From contig JACPYM010000088.1 of assembly GCA_016196035.1 (NCBI GenBank), positions 124,001 to 188,000 on the forward strand: a stretch of 64,000 nt of DNA, read 5' to 3'. The position numbers and the translations under genes were made by a program. This stretch comes from Acidobacteriota bacterium (lineage in GTDB: Bacteria > Acidobacteriota > Blastocatellia > RBC074). Under the pieces are notes generated by a model, which did not search any database, was not told the origin of the DNA, and was given only the letters and a program-made list of their open reading frames with translations. This document shows positions 9,601 to 17,188 of the stretch, in pieces (the stretch's first letter is position 1; each line of letters opens with the position of its first letter).

Positions 9601-12600
9601 TATCACGACGGTGAATTGCAGCACGACAGATGCGAACGGCGTCACGAGTTCGACCAGCTTCACGGTGACGGTCAATGACACGCAAGCGCCGGTGCTTACC
9701 AACCAATGCCCGGACGACCTGCGCGTAGTTTCCGCTACGCCCACAACGGTTAGTTATCCGCTGCCAGCGGCCACCGACAATTGCGGCACGCCAACGGTAA
9801 GTTGCGTGCCGGCCAGCGGCGCGACGTTCGCGCTGGGGCTGACGACGGTGACTTGCACGGCGACTGACGCGGCGCGGAATGCGTCCAGTTGCACCTTCCG
9901 CGTTGGCGTGACGCCGTGCCCGCAACTCTCAAGCGACCCGGTTACAGTCGAGGCCGCGGCGGGACAGTGCGCGGCAGTGGTCAGCAGCTATCCGCTCCCG
10001 GCTGACAGCGCGGATTGTGGGACAGTGACTTGTGTGCCGCCCGCCGGTGCGACTTTCGCAGTGGGCGTGCGGACGGTGACTTGCAGTTCCACCGACAGCA
10101 GAGGCGTGCCCAACGCGAGCAGCTTCACCGTGACGGTCAAGGACGCACAACCGCCACGGCTGACCTGCCCGCCGAATCTGAGCGTGAAAGCGGCCACGCC
10201 CAGCGCGGTTAGTTATGACTTGCCGCTGGTCACGGATAATTGCCCCGGTGTGGGCCAGCCGGTTTGCGAGCCTGCGTCCGGTTCGATTTTCCCGGTGGGC
10301 GCGACCACGGTGATTTGCCGGGCGCGCGATGCGACGAACAATGAAGGCCAATGCAGCTTCACGGTGACGGTGGCCCCAGAACCCTGCCGTCTCATCTGTC
10401 CCGCGCCGGTAAGCACGGATGCCGCGCCCGACCAATGCACGGCACAGATCAACTATCCTCCGCCCGCCACCGAAGGCACGTGCGGCGCAGTGACGTGCAC
10501 GCCGCCATCCGGCTCGTCGTTCGCGGTGGGCGTAACGACGGTGACTTGCCGCGAAGCCAGCGGGGCCGTTTGCAGCTTTGCGGTAACGGTCAATGACAAA
10601 CAAGCGCCGGTCATCGCTAATTGCGCACTACCCAATCTGACGCGCGCCAATGATCCGAATCAGTGCCAAGCCGTGGTGAATTACGCGCTGCCGCCCGTGA
10701 CCGACAACTGTCCCGGCGCGCTGGCCGTTTGCACACCGGCTCCCGGCACGGCCTTTCCGGTGGGCGTAACGACCGTGACTTGCCGCGCCCGTGATGTGGC
10801 GGGGAATACTTCGCCCTCAACTTGCAGCTTCACGGTGACGGTCAACGACACCCAAGCGCCCCCGCCGCCCGTCTGCTCCGCCAACGTGACGCGCGGCAAC
10901 GATCCGAATCAGTGTCAGGCCGTCGTGAATTACACGCTGCCCGCTGTGACGGACAACTGCCCCGGCGCAGTGGCCGTTTGCACTCCAGCCCCCGGCACGG
11001 CCTTCCCCGTGGGCGTGACGACGGTGAATTGCCTCGCCCGTGATGCAGCCGGCAACAGTTCGCCAGCGTGCAGCTTCACGGTGACGGTCAACGACACCCA
11101 GGTGCCGGTGTTGGCGCAACCGGCTGACCTGCGGCAATCCGCCGAGCTGAATCAATGCCAGGCCGTCGTGAATTACGCGCCGCCGGCCGCGACGGAGAAT
11201 TGTCCGGGCACGGTAACTGTCAGTTGCACGCCCGCGCCGGGCACGGCTTTCCCGGTGGGCGTGACGACGGTGACGTGCACCGCGCGTGATGCCGCCGGGA
11301 ATACTTCAGCACCGCGCAGCTTTACGGTGACGGTCAACGATACGCAAGCGCCGGTCATAGACTGCCGCCAACTAGCCAATCTGACGCGAACCAACGATTC
11401 GAATCAGTGCCAGGCCGTTGTGAATTACGCGCTGCCCACCGTGACGGACAACTGTCCCGGCGCAGTGGCCGTTTGCACACCGGCCCCAGGCACAGCCTTT
11501 CCCGTGGGCGTGACGACCGTGACGTGCAGCGCCCGTGATGCGGCGGGGAATACTTCGCCCGCGCCAGCGTGCAGTTTCACCGTGACGGTCAACGATACCC
11601 AAGCGCCGGTCATCACCAATTGCCCGCTGCCCAACGTGACGCGCGCCAACGATCCGAATCAATGCCAGGCCGTCGTGAATTACGCGCCGCCGGCCGCGAC
11701 GGACAATTGTCCGGGCACGCTAACTGTCAGTTGCACGCCCGCGCCGGGCACGGCTTTTTCAGTGGGCATGACGACGGTGAATTGCACCGCGCGTGATGCC
11801 GCCGGGAATGCCTCGTCTTCAACTTGCAGTTTCACCGTGACGGTCAACGACACCCAAGCGCCGGTGTTGGCGCAGAAGGCGGACTTGAGTCAACCCGCCG
11901 ACTTGAATCAATGCCAGGCGGTCGTGAACTACGCGCCGCCGATCGTGACGGACAATTGTCCGGGCACGCTTGTCGTCAGTTGCACGCCCGCGCCGGGCAC
12001 GGCTTTCCCAGTGGGCGTGCGGACGGTGACTTGCACCGCGCGTGATGCCGCAGGAAATGTTTCAGATCCGCGCAGCTTCAATGTGACAGTCAACGACACG
12101 CAAAAGCCCACGATGATTTGCCCGGACAGCCTTAGCGTGCTGGCCACCGTGCCCACGGCGGTCAGCTTCCCGCTGCCTACGGTCAGCGATAATTGCGCTG
12201 GTGTGCGCGCGCCGGTGTGTGATCCCGCCTCCGGCTCCACATTTGCGGTGGGCACGACGACGGTGACGTGCATGGTGGCCGACGCGGCGGGCAACACAGA
12301 AAGTTGTAGTTTCAAGGTGACGGTCGGCCCATGCCCGCTGGCTGTAACGGGAGCGCCGCTGAATTTCGCCGTACCGATTACGGCGGGGCTGACGCCGAAC
12401 ACGCAAGCCACCAGCCAGGTGCTGACGCTCAACAATGCGAATTGCGGCACAGTCAGCTTTGGCCTCGCGCTACAACGCAACGACAGCAATACACGCTTGA
12501 CGGACAAAAACGATGGCCGCGCCCTGCTCATTGCCGCCAACGGCCAGCGCAGTCTCGATCCCGCCAGCCGGCGGCCTCTCTATGTCAAGCTGGTGGGGGC

Positions 12601-13363
12601 AGAGACGCTGGTGAATCTGTGCGACCCCGCCCAGGCCAGCGGGACATGCGACAGCTTCACGCTGGCGGCGGGCGCGTCGTTGAGCTTGCGCGTATTTTTT
12701 GATCCGCTGATCCCGGCGCGCGCCAGCAGCACGGGCAATCTGACGGCGGCGCAAGTGCTGCCGCTCGATTTGTCTTCCCAACTGCTGCTCAAACCGCCTG
12801 CCGGCAGCCCGTTGCCGAATAACCAACCGCTTTCCACCATCACGGCCCGGCTCGCGCCGCAATTTCGGTTGGTGCATCCGTGCGATCCGACGCGCGACCC
12901 GGCGCAAAACCCGGTGGTAACGCTGACAAGAGAGGGCGGCGGCACCGTGATTGCCGTCACCACCACAATCTACGATCCGGGCCGCGCCTTGCAACGTGTC
13001 CGCTACGAGTTACTGGAAGGCCCCACAGCCACCGTGCCGGTGCTAACGTATGAGGCGAGCACAGCACTGACGGATGTGATCAACGCTACGCCGTTGCACC
13101 TTGGACAGACATTCGCATTTATCCAACGGTTCGGGCCCGTCGATCCCAGAACAGAATTCCACGTGCGGGTCACGTTGAATGGCGACGCGAACCTCTCGAC
13201 CGTTTCAGGCGAGACCGGTTGCCCAGCCAGTTTCCAGTCAGGACAGCCGGGGCAGCCGGAACGGCCCGAAGACCCTGCGCCACTGATATTGCCGGACGTG
13301 GAACTCGCGCCCCTCACCCGCGCGCCGCGCCCGCCCGCAAACAATTTAAGGAGACGCCGATGA
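6680..13363 (+). CDS. Giant exported HYR-repeat protein
   Basis: A protein of 2227 residues, probably exported or surface-displayed. A basic head and hydrophobic helix (about residues 17-40) act as signal or anchor. Residues 50-540 hold about five putative-Ig modules with the pattern LPxGLxL...GTPxxxGxFxF. Residues about 540-1890 hold about 17 HYR modules, each near 80 residues with the pattern DTQAPVI...VSYxLPxxTDNC...PASGTxFxxGxTTVTCTAxDAAGN...SFTVTV and paired Cys. The last 340 residues form a separate beta-rich region. HYR domains are Ig-like and linked to adhesion. The ATG at 6680 has AAAGGAG just upstream; the frame opens at 6467 but that extension has no ribosome site. It overlaps the next gene by four bases and lies downstream of the Tad pilus genes. 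Confidence 0.85.
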   Translation: MHTSQAKEHAQGKAKQAGRLSVLALCLLAGLGCAVWLGQALRGAAANFQMIRVAPDKLLVGTLGTPYQDVLRASGGGSSVYTFTLDNEVRDCLPAGLSLENGTPDDAAAVRGTPQEAGVFTFTVKVSSPPAVPTRQHFTILIRARAACPVLGLVEDVPCNPRLTLGVFYSETFNVAGVGTAPYQFDVDARVGERLPRGMELVPGPRADQVTLRGTPEETGFFTFHIRVEDANGCYGVICHDYPIRNNPECLLNLFPDNLDEVDSIQNEPLALSFTPNNGAAPYAFSFDNRPGESVPPGLLLASNATAERALLSGAPQEAGTFSFTLRAKDKNGCEITQSYTLAVRSKIPANQPPVCPAVTLAPQLLANGTLKLNAPFNQTFTASGGAAPYTFTVEAMPPGLLVNASTNPNEQLALGGAPTQTGSWEFRVKATDKNGCEGNRTYVLNVHDPDCPVILLPRSLPGGVAGETYAAQTIQPQPANRAYNLTISSGALPSGLMLAGNVLQGTPTLAGTFKFTLTAQSGTCSGAREYTVLIGGPFVCPPNLTQTLAAGATEAVVSYPLPTAPPGNTVTCTPAAGSTFKRGATTVTCVSAGAAATMMCSFTVTLTTCTIGCPAAVTATLPAGQCAMAVTYAAPVLEGACGPATCTPASGSSFAAGVKTVTCTAPDGAGGNSACSFTVTVNATQIPPPTCPANITRAADQNQCTAIVNYAPPVVPADCVGTTVSCVPAAGTAFPLGVTTVTCTATDAAQNKSTCAFTVTINDAQAPTLVCPDNLVKAADQNQCATAVTYTNATASDNCAGVGTPVCTPPSGATFTVGQTTVMCSVRDAAQNLATCSFTVTVNDTQAPVITACTPEQRVVANGPATVSYPLPSVTDNCANPTVSCVPASGTSFPPGVRTVTCTATDAGNNTAACSFTVTVTGCGFVPTPPPPVTANAAAGRCDAVVAYATPATNGACGVVTCAPAAGASFPVGITTVNCSTTDANGVTSSTSFTVTVNDTQAPVLTNQCPDDLRVVSATPTTVSYPLPAATDNCGTPTVSCVPASGATFALGLTTVTCTATDAARNASSCTFRVGVTPCPQLSSDPVTVEAAAGQCAAVVSSYPLPADSADCGTVTCVPPAGATFAVGVRTVTCSSTDSRGVPNASSFTVTVKDAQPPRLTCPPNLSVKAATPSAVSYDLPLVTDNCPGVGQPVCEPASGSIFPVGATTVICRARDATNNEGQCSFTVTVAPEPCRLICPAPVSTDAAPDQCTAQINYPPPATEGTCGAVTCTPPSGSSFAVGVTTVTCREASGAVCSFAVTVNDKQAPVIANCALPNLTRANDPNQCQAVVNYALPPVTDNCPGALAVCTPAPGTAFPVGVTTVTCRARDVAGNTSPSTCSFTVTVNDTQAPPPPVCSANVTRGNDPNQCQAVVNYTLPAVTDNCPGAVAVCTPAPGTAFPVGVTTVNCLARDAAGNSSPACSFTVTVNDTQVPVLAQPADLRQSAELNQCQAVVNYAPPAATENCPGTVTVSCTPAPGTAFPVGVTTVTCTARDAAGNTSAPRSFTVTVNDTQAPVIDCRQLANLTRTNDSNQCQAVVNYALPTVTDNCPGAVAVCTPAPGTAFPVGVTTVTCSARDAAGNTSPAPACSFTVTVNDTQAPVITNCPLPNVTRANDPNQCQAVVNYAPPAATDNCPGTLTVSCTPAPGTAFSVGMTTVNCTARDAAGNASSSTCSFTVTVNDTQAPVLAQKADLSQPADLNQCQAVVNYAPPIVTDNCPGTLVVSCTPAPGTAFPVGVRTVTCTARDAAGNVSDPRSFNVTVNDTQKPTMICPDSLSVLATVPTAVSFPLPTVSDNCAGVRAPVCDPASGSTFAVGTTTVTCMVADAAGNTESCSFKVTVGPCPLAVTGAPLNFAVPITAGLTPNTQATSQVLTLNNANCGTVSFGLALQRNDSNTRLTDKNDGRALLIAANGQRSLDPASRRPLYVKLVGAETLVNLCDPAQASGTCDSFTLAAGASLSLRVFFDPLIPARASSTGNLTAAQVLPLDLSSQLLLKPPAGSPLPNNQPLSTITARLAPQFRLVHPCDPTRDPAQNPVVTLTREGGGTVIAVTTTIYDPGRALQRVRYELLEGPTATVPVLTYEASTALTDVINATPLHLGQTFAFIQRFGPVDPRTEFHVRVTLNGDANLSTVSGETGCPASFQSGQPGQPERPEDPAPLILPDVELAPLTRAPRPPANNLRRRR
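10606..12110 (+). repeat. Recently expanded HYR tandem block (coding)
   Basis: Six successive HYR modules (about residues 1310-1810 of the giant protein) are very alike in DNA as well as protein. The phrases AATCAGTGCCAGGCCGT and GGCACGGCCTTTCC recur with about 250-base spacing. The earlier modules are more divergent. This points to recent expansion by unequal recombination. The block is a likely site of assembly collapse and of length variation between strains. Confidence 0.8.
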
Positions 13364-14040
13364 ATCAATCCCCCACCGCCCGCATCAGTCTATTCCTGAT
13401 CGCCGCCCTGGCCGCAGGCTTGCTGCCGCCACCATTGCACGCTGAAGCGCGCCGCGCACAAACGATGCAAGTGGCTTTCGACGGCGACCTGGCGCGCCCG
13501 GTCAAGTGCCAGGCAGCCGCCACGCCCACCACACCCACCAGCGCCAAACCGACCAAAGCCAGCACGAAACCCACGCCGCCCGCGCCGGGCAAGCAATTGG
13601 CCGGAACGACGTGCAGCTATGCGACGCGCCTGACCGTCCCAGGCCCTTCACGCAGCGCCCTGAATGCGCCGTTGCAATTTCTCTATGCCAGTTTTACCAG
13701 CACACCCGCGCCGCAAGAGAGCCGCCGGCCCGCCGTCGGGGTGCCGGTGAAATTCACCTTGTCCAATCCTGCGTTGGGTACGCTTAACACTTCCGAAGTG
13801 GAAACCAATGCCGAGGGTATTGCTGAAGTTCAGTTCACTGCTAATACCGACCACCAGCGCGGTTTCTTGCTTGCGACAGCGGGCAGTGCGGAAAAGAAAA
13901 TTCCGCTCGAAGTGGTACGACCCGCTCCCACCAAGGTGCTGCTCATTGCGGGATTGCTGACGTTGATCGCGGTCGTCGTCACGGTCGTCGTCACCAAAAA
14001 AGGCGACATCAAACCGCTACCACCACCGGTGATTCCGTAA
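13360..14040 (+). CDS. Exported Ig-like protein with C-terminal membrane anchor
   Basis: A protein of 226 residues with a signal peptide (1-28, ending LHAEA), a Thr/Pro/Lys-rich linker (about 55-80), one Ig-like bacterial domain (about 85-185, containing GVPVKFTLSNPALG and a GIAEVQFTA strand as in Big_1/invasin-type folds), a C-terminal membrane helix (about 190-215) and a short proline tail. It starts at an ATGA overlap with the HYR gene and has AAGGAG six bases upstream, so the two are co-translated. It may anchor or assist the giant HYR protein. I do not recognise a named family for the whole chain. Confidence 0.7.
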   Translation: MNQSPTARISLFLIAALAAGLLPPPLHAEARRAQTMQVAFDGDLARPVKCQAAATPTTPTSAKPTKASTKPTPPAPGKQLAGTTCSYATRLTVPGPSRSALNAPLQFLYASFTSTPAPQESRRPAVGVPVKFTLSNPALGTLNTSEVETNAEGIAEVQFTANTDHQRGFLLATAGSAEKKIPLEVVRPAPTKVLLIAGLLTLIAVVVTVVVTKKGDIKPLPPPVIP

Positions 14041-14449
14041 TGGCCGTGACGACAGGCACGGCGACTTGGCAGACTACGGCACAGCTTAGGCACTGTTCAA
14101 AAATAACTTGATCATTTGAGCCAGGCAGCGCGGCGAGGACTGGGACGCATTGTTCATTTGTCATTGTTGATTTGTCATTTGTCATTGCCCGACAGCGCAT
14201 TCCGCAATGACAAATGAACAATGAACGTAACTACTCAGCCCCAAGGGGGCGCAATATAATAGCCCGGTGCAACGCACCGGGTCAGCAGATGGATGGTTTC
14301 CAAGCCCCAACGGGGCGCAATAGTTATTGCGCCCCGTTGGGGCTTACCTGATCTGATGTCCTGCTCCCAGGGCGTTGCCCTGGGCTTCTTTACTTCGCCC
14401 CGTTGGGGCTGAGCAGTTGCCAATGAACAACTTATTTTTGAACAAAGCC
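14041..14449. other. Gene-free stretch of stacked hairpins
   Basis: Between the convergent Ig-like and nSTAND genes. It contains a heptamer inverted pair (14150-14187 with 14205-14226) and then a chain of short palindromes from about 14240 to 14420: AGCCCCAAGGGGGCGCAAT, CCCGGTGCAACGCACCGGG, AGCCCCAACGGGGCGCAAT with its inverted partner, CCCAGGGCGTTGCCCTGGG and GCCCCGTTGGGGCT. No frame here looks coding. The hairpins may end transcription from both sides. Confidence 0.75.
14150..14226. repeat. Heptamer inverted array
   Basis: The left arm runs TTGTTCA, TTTGTCA, TTGTTGA, TTTGTCA, TTTGTCA, a clear 7-base period. The right arm (14205-14226) is the reverse complement of the same series and can fold back on it. 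The sequence is unrelated to the other heptamer loci, but the period is the same. Confidence 0.75.
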
Positions 14450-17188
14450 TTAGTTCTTTCTCTCCGCACTTGTAGGCAACGCGAGCTTGGCTTTGGCGGC
14501 GTCCAGGCCTTGGCGTACCTCGCGGGCGCGCGGATGCTCATTGCCATAGACGGCTTCATAAATGGGAATGGCTTCGGTATACAGCGTCACGGCGTCGGCA
14601 TACTTTCCCAGCGTGAAGTAAAGCGTGGCGAGATTGTTTTTGTCACGCGCCGTTTTGATATTGCCCGGCCCCAGCAGCCGCTGGTGAATGTCGAGCGCCT
14701 GTTTCAACAGCGGCTCGGCCTGTTCGGGCCGTTGTTGCTGAAAATAGAACAGGCCTTGATTCAGATAGATTGTCGCCAGACTGGTATAAAGCGTGTCATA
14801 AGTCCTTAACCGTTCATCACTGAGCGGGCCTGGCCCAATCTTCGCTTCCAATAACTGGCGCGCCTGGGTGAAATTGGCGGCGGCCTGTGTGGGCTTGTCC
14901 CAGAGCAGATACAGCGTCGCCAAATCGCTCAGGTTGATCGCGCATTGCGGATGATCGGCACCCAGGCCACGCTGATTGATGTCGCGGGCTTGCAGCAGCA
15001 GTCGCTCGGCTTCGGGATAATTTTTTTGCTGCTGAAACAGCTTCGCCTGTCCGCTGAGGTTGGCCGCGACCTCGATGTTGTCGGGGCCGAAGTTTTTTTC
15101 GAGCAGCGCGCGCGCCTGCTCGAAGCGCGGCGCGGCGTCTGCAAACTTGCTCTGCGCGCTGTAAACCACACCCAGCTTGTTGAGCACGCGCGCCACATAG
15201 GGGTGTTCGGGCAGCGTCTGTTGCAATTTCTGCAAAGCGTTTTGATACGACGCTTCGGCCTGGAGGTAATCCTGCAACCGGTAATAGCTGTCACCGAGAC
15301 TGGTGAGCGCGACGCCTTCGCCCAGCGCATCGCCGCTTTGCACAAAGAACTGACGCGCGTCTTCAAAACGGCCCGCCGGATCGTCGCCTCCAAACATCAA
15401 CTCGGTCAGGAGCGGTGTGAGCTGGCTGTTGAGCCGGTCAGAAGCCGCGCTTTTTTCGGCCAGCTTGGTTTGCCGCAGCGTTTCCCGGCGTTGCAGATAA
15501 CTATAAATCGCCGCCACCGTGGCGATCACAAACGCCACCGTCAGAATCGCGGCGAACACGCGCGCGCGTTTTAGCTCGCGCTGGCGTTGCGCTTCTTTGT
15601 CGGCGGCGGCGCGGCGCTTTTGCTCCGCCTGTGCCGCGCGCTCAGCCTGACTGTCCGTCAACAGCTTTAACACGCCCGCGAAATCGTGGTGATACCGCAC
15701 GGCCCAGGCGGCGGATGGCTGATTATCCGTTTGCCATTGCAGGGCCGCGTCCAAATCCACCCCGCTCAAAACTTCGGCTTTGCCCGCCGCGCGCCGTTGC
15801 GCGACATCGGCCAAGCGGCGATAGGTCGCGGCAGCTTCGGCCTCTTCGTTGACCCAGTTCCGCAAACGCTGCCAGACGCGCATCAGGCTTTCGTGCGAGA
15901 TGTCAATGCGCGTCTCGGCCTGCAATCCGGGCCGATCCTCGCGCGGCGGCATCAGAAAGGAGCGGCCCGGCGCGCGCAAGGTTTCGATGACGGTGACGAC
16001 GCCCGGCAAGCTGGCCTGCGCCACGGCGCACAGCGTTTGCAATTCGACCGGACGGCGAATCTCGCGGTTGTCCTCGCCTTTTTCGGTCAGGCACTGAAAG
16101 ACCTTTTTGGCGAATTGCTGATGGCGTTCGTCGAGTTCGGCAAAGGCTTCGTCCGCGTGTTTTGAAAGTGCGTTTGCCAACCCACCAACGGCTTCGTAAT
16201 GCGGCAAATCAATGGAATGCGGAATGCGGAGTGCGGAATGCGGAATGGTCTTGGCTTCCGCGTCAGTTTCGGCGGCGACAGTTGGAGTGTTCGAATCGCG
16301 AGATTCCGCATTCCGCATTCCGCACTCCGCATTCCAATAGTCCCAAGTGCGCATCAGCGCATGTTGCAGGATCGGCAATTGATCCTGCCGGTCGCCGATG
16401 TCGTTGAGCAGCAGATTGACCAGCCGCGTAGTGATCTGTCCATTGCAGAGCGCGATGGGGCCTTCGATCACGTCGCGCAATTGGTCGCGGGTCAGGCGCG
16501 GGATCAGGTATTGGCTTTCGTTGATCGCTTCGGGCAAGTCCCAGAACTGGGCGCAATCGCCGAGGAAGTCGGAACGCATTGTCAGCATCACGTATAGATG
16601 CTGTTCAAAATTGCCCTCGGCATTGGGCCGGACGGCTTCGAGCAGCAATTTGACGAAGGCCGCCGCGTCGTCATCGTAGGTTTGATTGTTGGCCCGGCGC
16701 GCTTCGCGGGCGTAGCGGAAGAGTTCCTCGAACTGATCCACCACGACGAGCAGGTTTTTGGTTTGATCGCCGGGCAGCATGTTCTGCTGCCCGGTTTCGA
16801 CTAAGCCACGGCTGCCGCGCCGCAACATGGCCTCGGTCACAGCGGTTTGAATTTGGTTGTGTTCGGGCTGCGCCGGCCCGAAGACTTTGGGATCGTTGAG
16901 CGCGCGCGCCAGATTGCCGAGCGGATCATCGCCGGGCCGCATGACCGCGATGCGCCAATTCGAACCGGCCCCCGGCATCATCCCGCTACGCAAGGCGGGC
17001 AACAGTCCGGCAAACACGAGCGAAGATTTGCCGCTGCCCGACGTGCCGACCACACCCAAAAAGCGTTTGGCCGACAGCTTGGCGATCATCTTTTCGACCT
17101 GGCCGTCGCGTCCGAAAAAGAGCTGGCTCTCTTCGTACTTGAACGGGCGCAGACCGGGGAATGGATGCGCGGGCAGAAACGAGGTCAT
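14450..17188 (-). CDS. nSTAND1-type NTPase with C-terminal TPR repeats
   Basis: A protein of 912 residues. The N-terminus reads PFPGLRPFKYEE..LFFGRD, the usual lead into an nSTAND1 domain, then Walker A GTSGSGKSS (48-56). The NTPase and winged-helix region run to about residue 470. A predicted membrane helix lies near 547-567. The C-terminal 300 residues are TPR repeats (ALGEGVALTSLGDSYYRLQDYLQAEASYQNAL and similar). STAND ATPases typically sense a trigger with their repeat domain and oligomerise. The start overlaps the stop of the TIR gene upstream by four bases, so the proteins are made together. Around residues 285-325 is a low-complexity insert encoded by a heptamer hairpin (16214-16336). 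I infer a TIR/STAND immune or signalling role. Confidence 0.85.
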   Translation of the reverse strand: MTSFLPAHPFPGLRPFKYEESQLFFGRDGQVEKMIAKLSAKRFLGVVGTSGSGKSSLVFAGLLPALRSGMMPGAGSNWRIAVMRPGDDPLGNLARALNDPKVFGPAQPEHNQIQTAVTEAMLRRGSRGLVETGQQNMLPGDQTKNLLVVVDQFEELFRYAREARRANNQTYDDDAAAFVKLLLEAVRPNAEGNFEQHLYVMLTMRSDFLGDCAQFWDLPEAINESQYLIPRLTRDQLRDVIEGPIALCNGQITTRLVNLLLNDIGDRQDQLPILQHALMRTWDYWNAECGMRNAESRDSNTPTVAAETDAEAKTIPHSALRIPHSIDLPHYEAVGGLANALSKHADEAFAELDERHQQFAKKVFQCLTEKGEDNREIRRPVELQTLCAVAQASLPGVVTVIETLRAPGRSFLMPPREDRPGLQAETRIDISHESLMRVWQRLRNWVNEEAEAAATYRRLADVAQRRAAGKAEVLSGVDLDAALQWQTDNQPSAAWAVRYHHDFAGVLKLLTDSQAERAAQAEQKRRAAADKEAQRQRELKRARVFAAILTVAFVIATVAAIYSYLQRRETLRQTKLAEKSAASDRLNSQLTPLLTELMFGGDDPAGRFEDARQFFVQSGDALGEGVALTSLGDSYYRLQDYLQAEASYQNALQKLQQTLPEHPYVARVLNKLGVVYSAQSKFADAAPRFEQARALLEKNFGPDNIEVAANLSGQAKLFQQQKNYPEAERLLLQARDINQRGLGADHPQCAINLSDLATLYLLWDKPTQAAANFTQARQLLEAKIGPGPLSDERLRTYDTLYTSLATIYLNQGLFYFQQQRPEQAEPLLKQALDIHQRLLGPGNIKTARDKNNLATLYFTLGKYADAVTLYTEAIPIYEAVYGNEHPRAREVRQGLDAAKAKLALPTSAERKN
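16214..16336. repeat. Heptamer inverted array inside the nSTAND gene
   Basis: GGAATGC-type heptamers at 16214-16248 are matched by their reverse complement at 16303-16336. The whole insert lies in frame within the gene on the - strand and is translated as a Cys/Asn/Arg-rich and then a His/Ser/Pro-rich peptide (ECGMRNAES ... IPHSALRIPHS). The surrounding STAND sequence continues on both sides. Confidence 0.85.

Noticed and set aside
8300-12300. CRISPR-like regular spacing in the HYR region
   Set aside because: The period is about 250 bases with conserved coding pattern, not short repeats with unique spacers; it is protein repeat structure.
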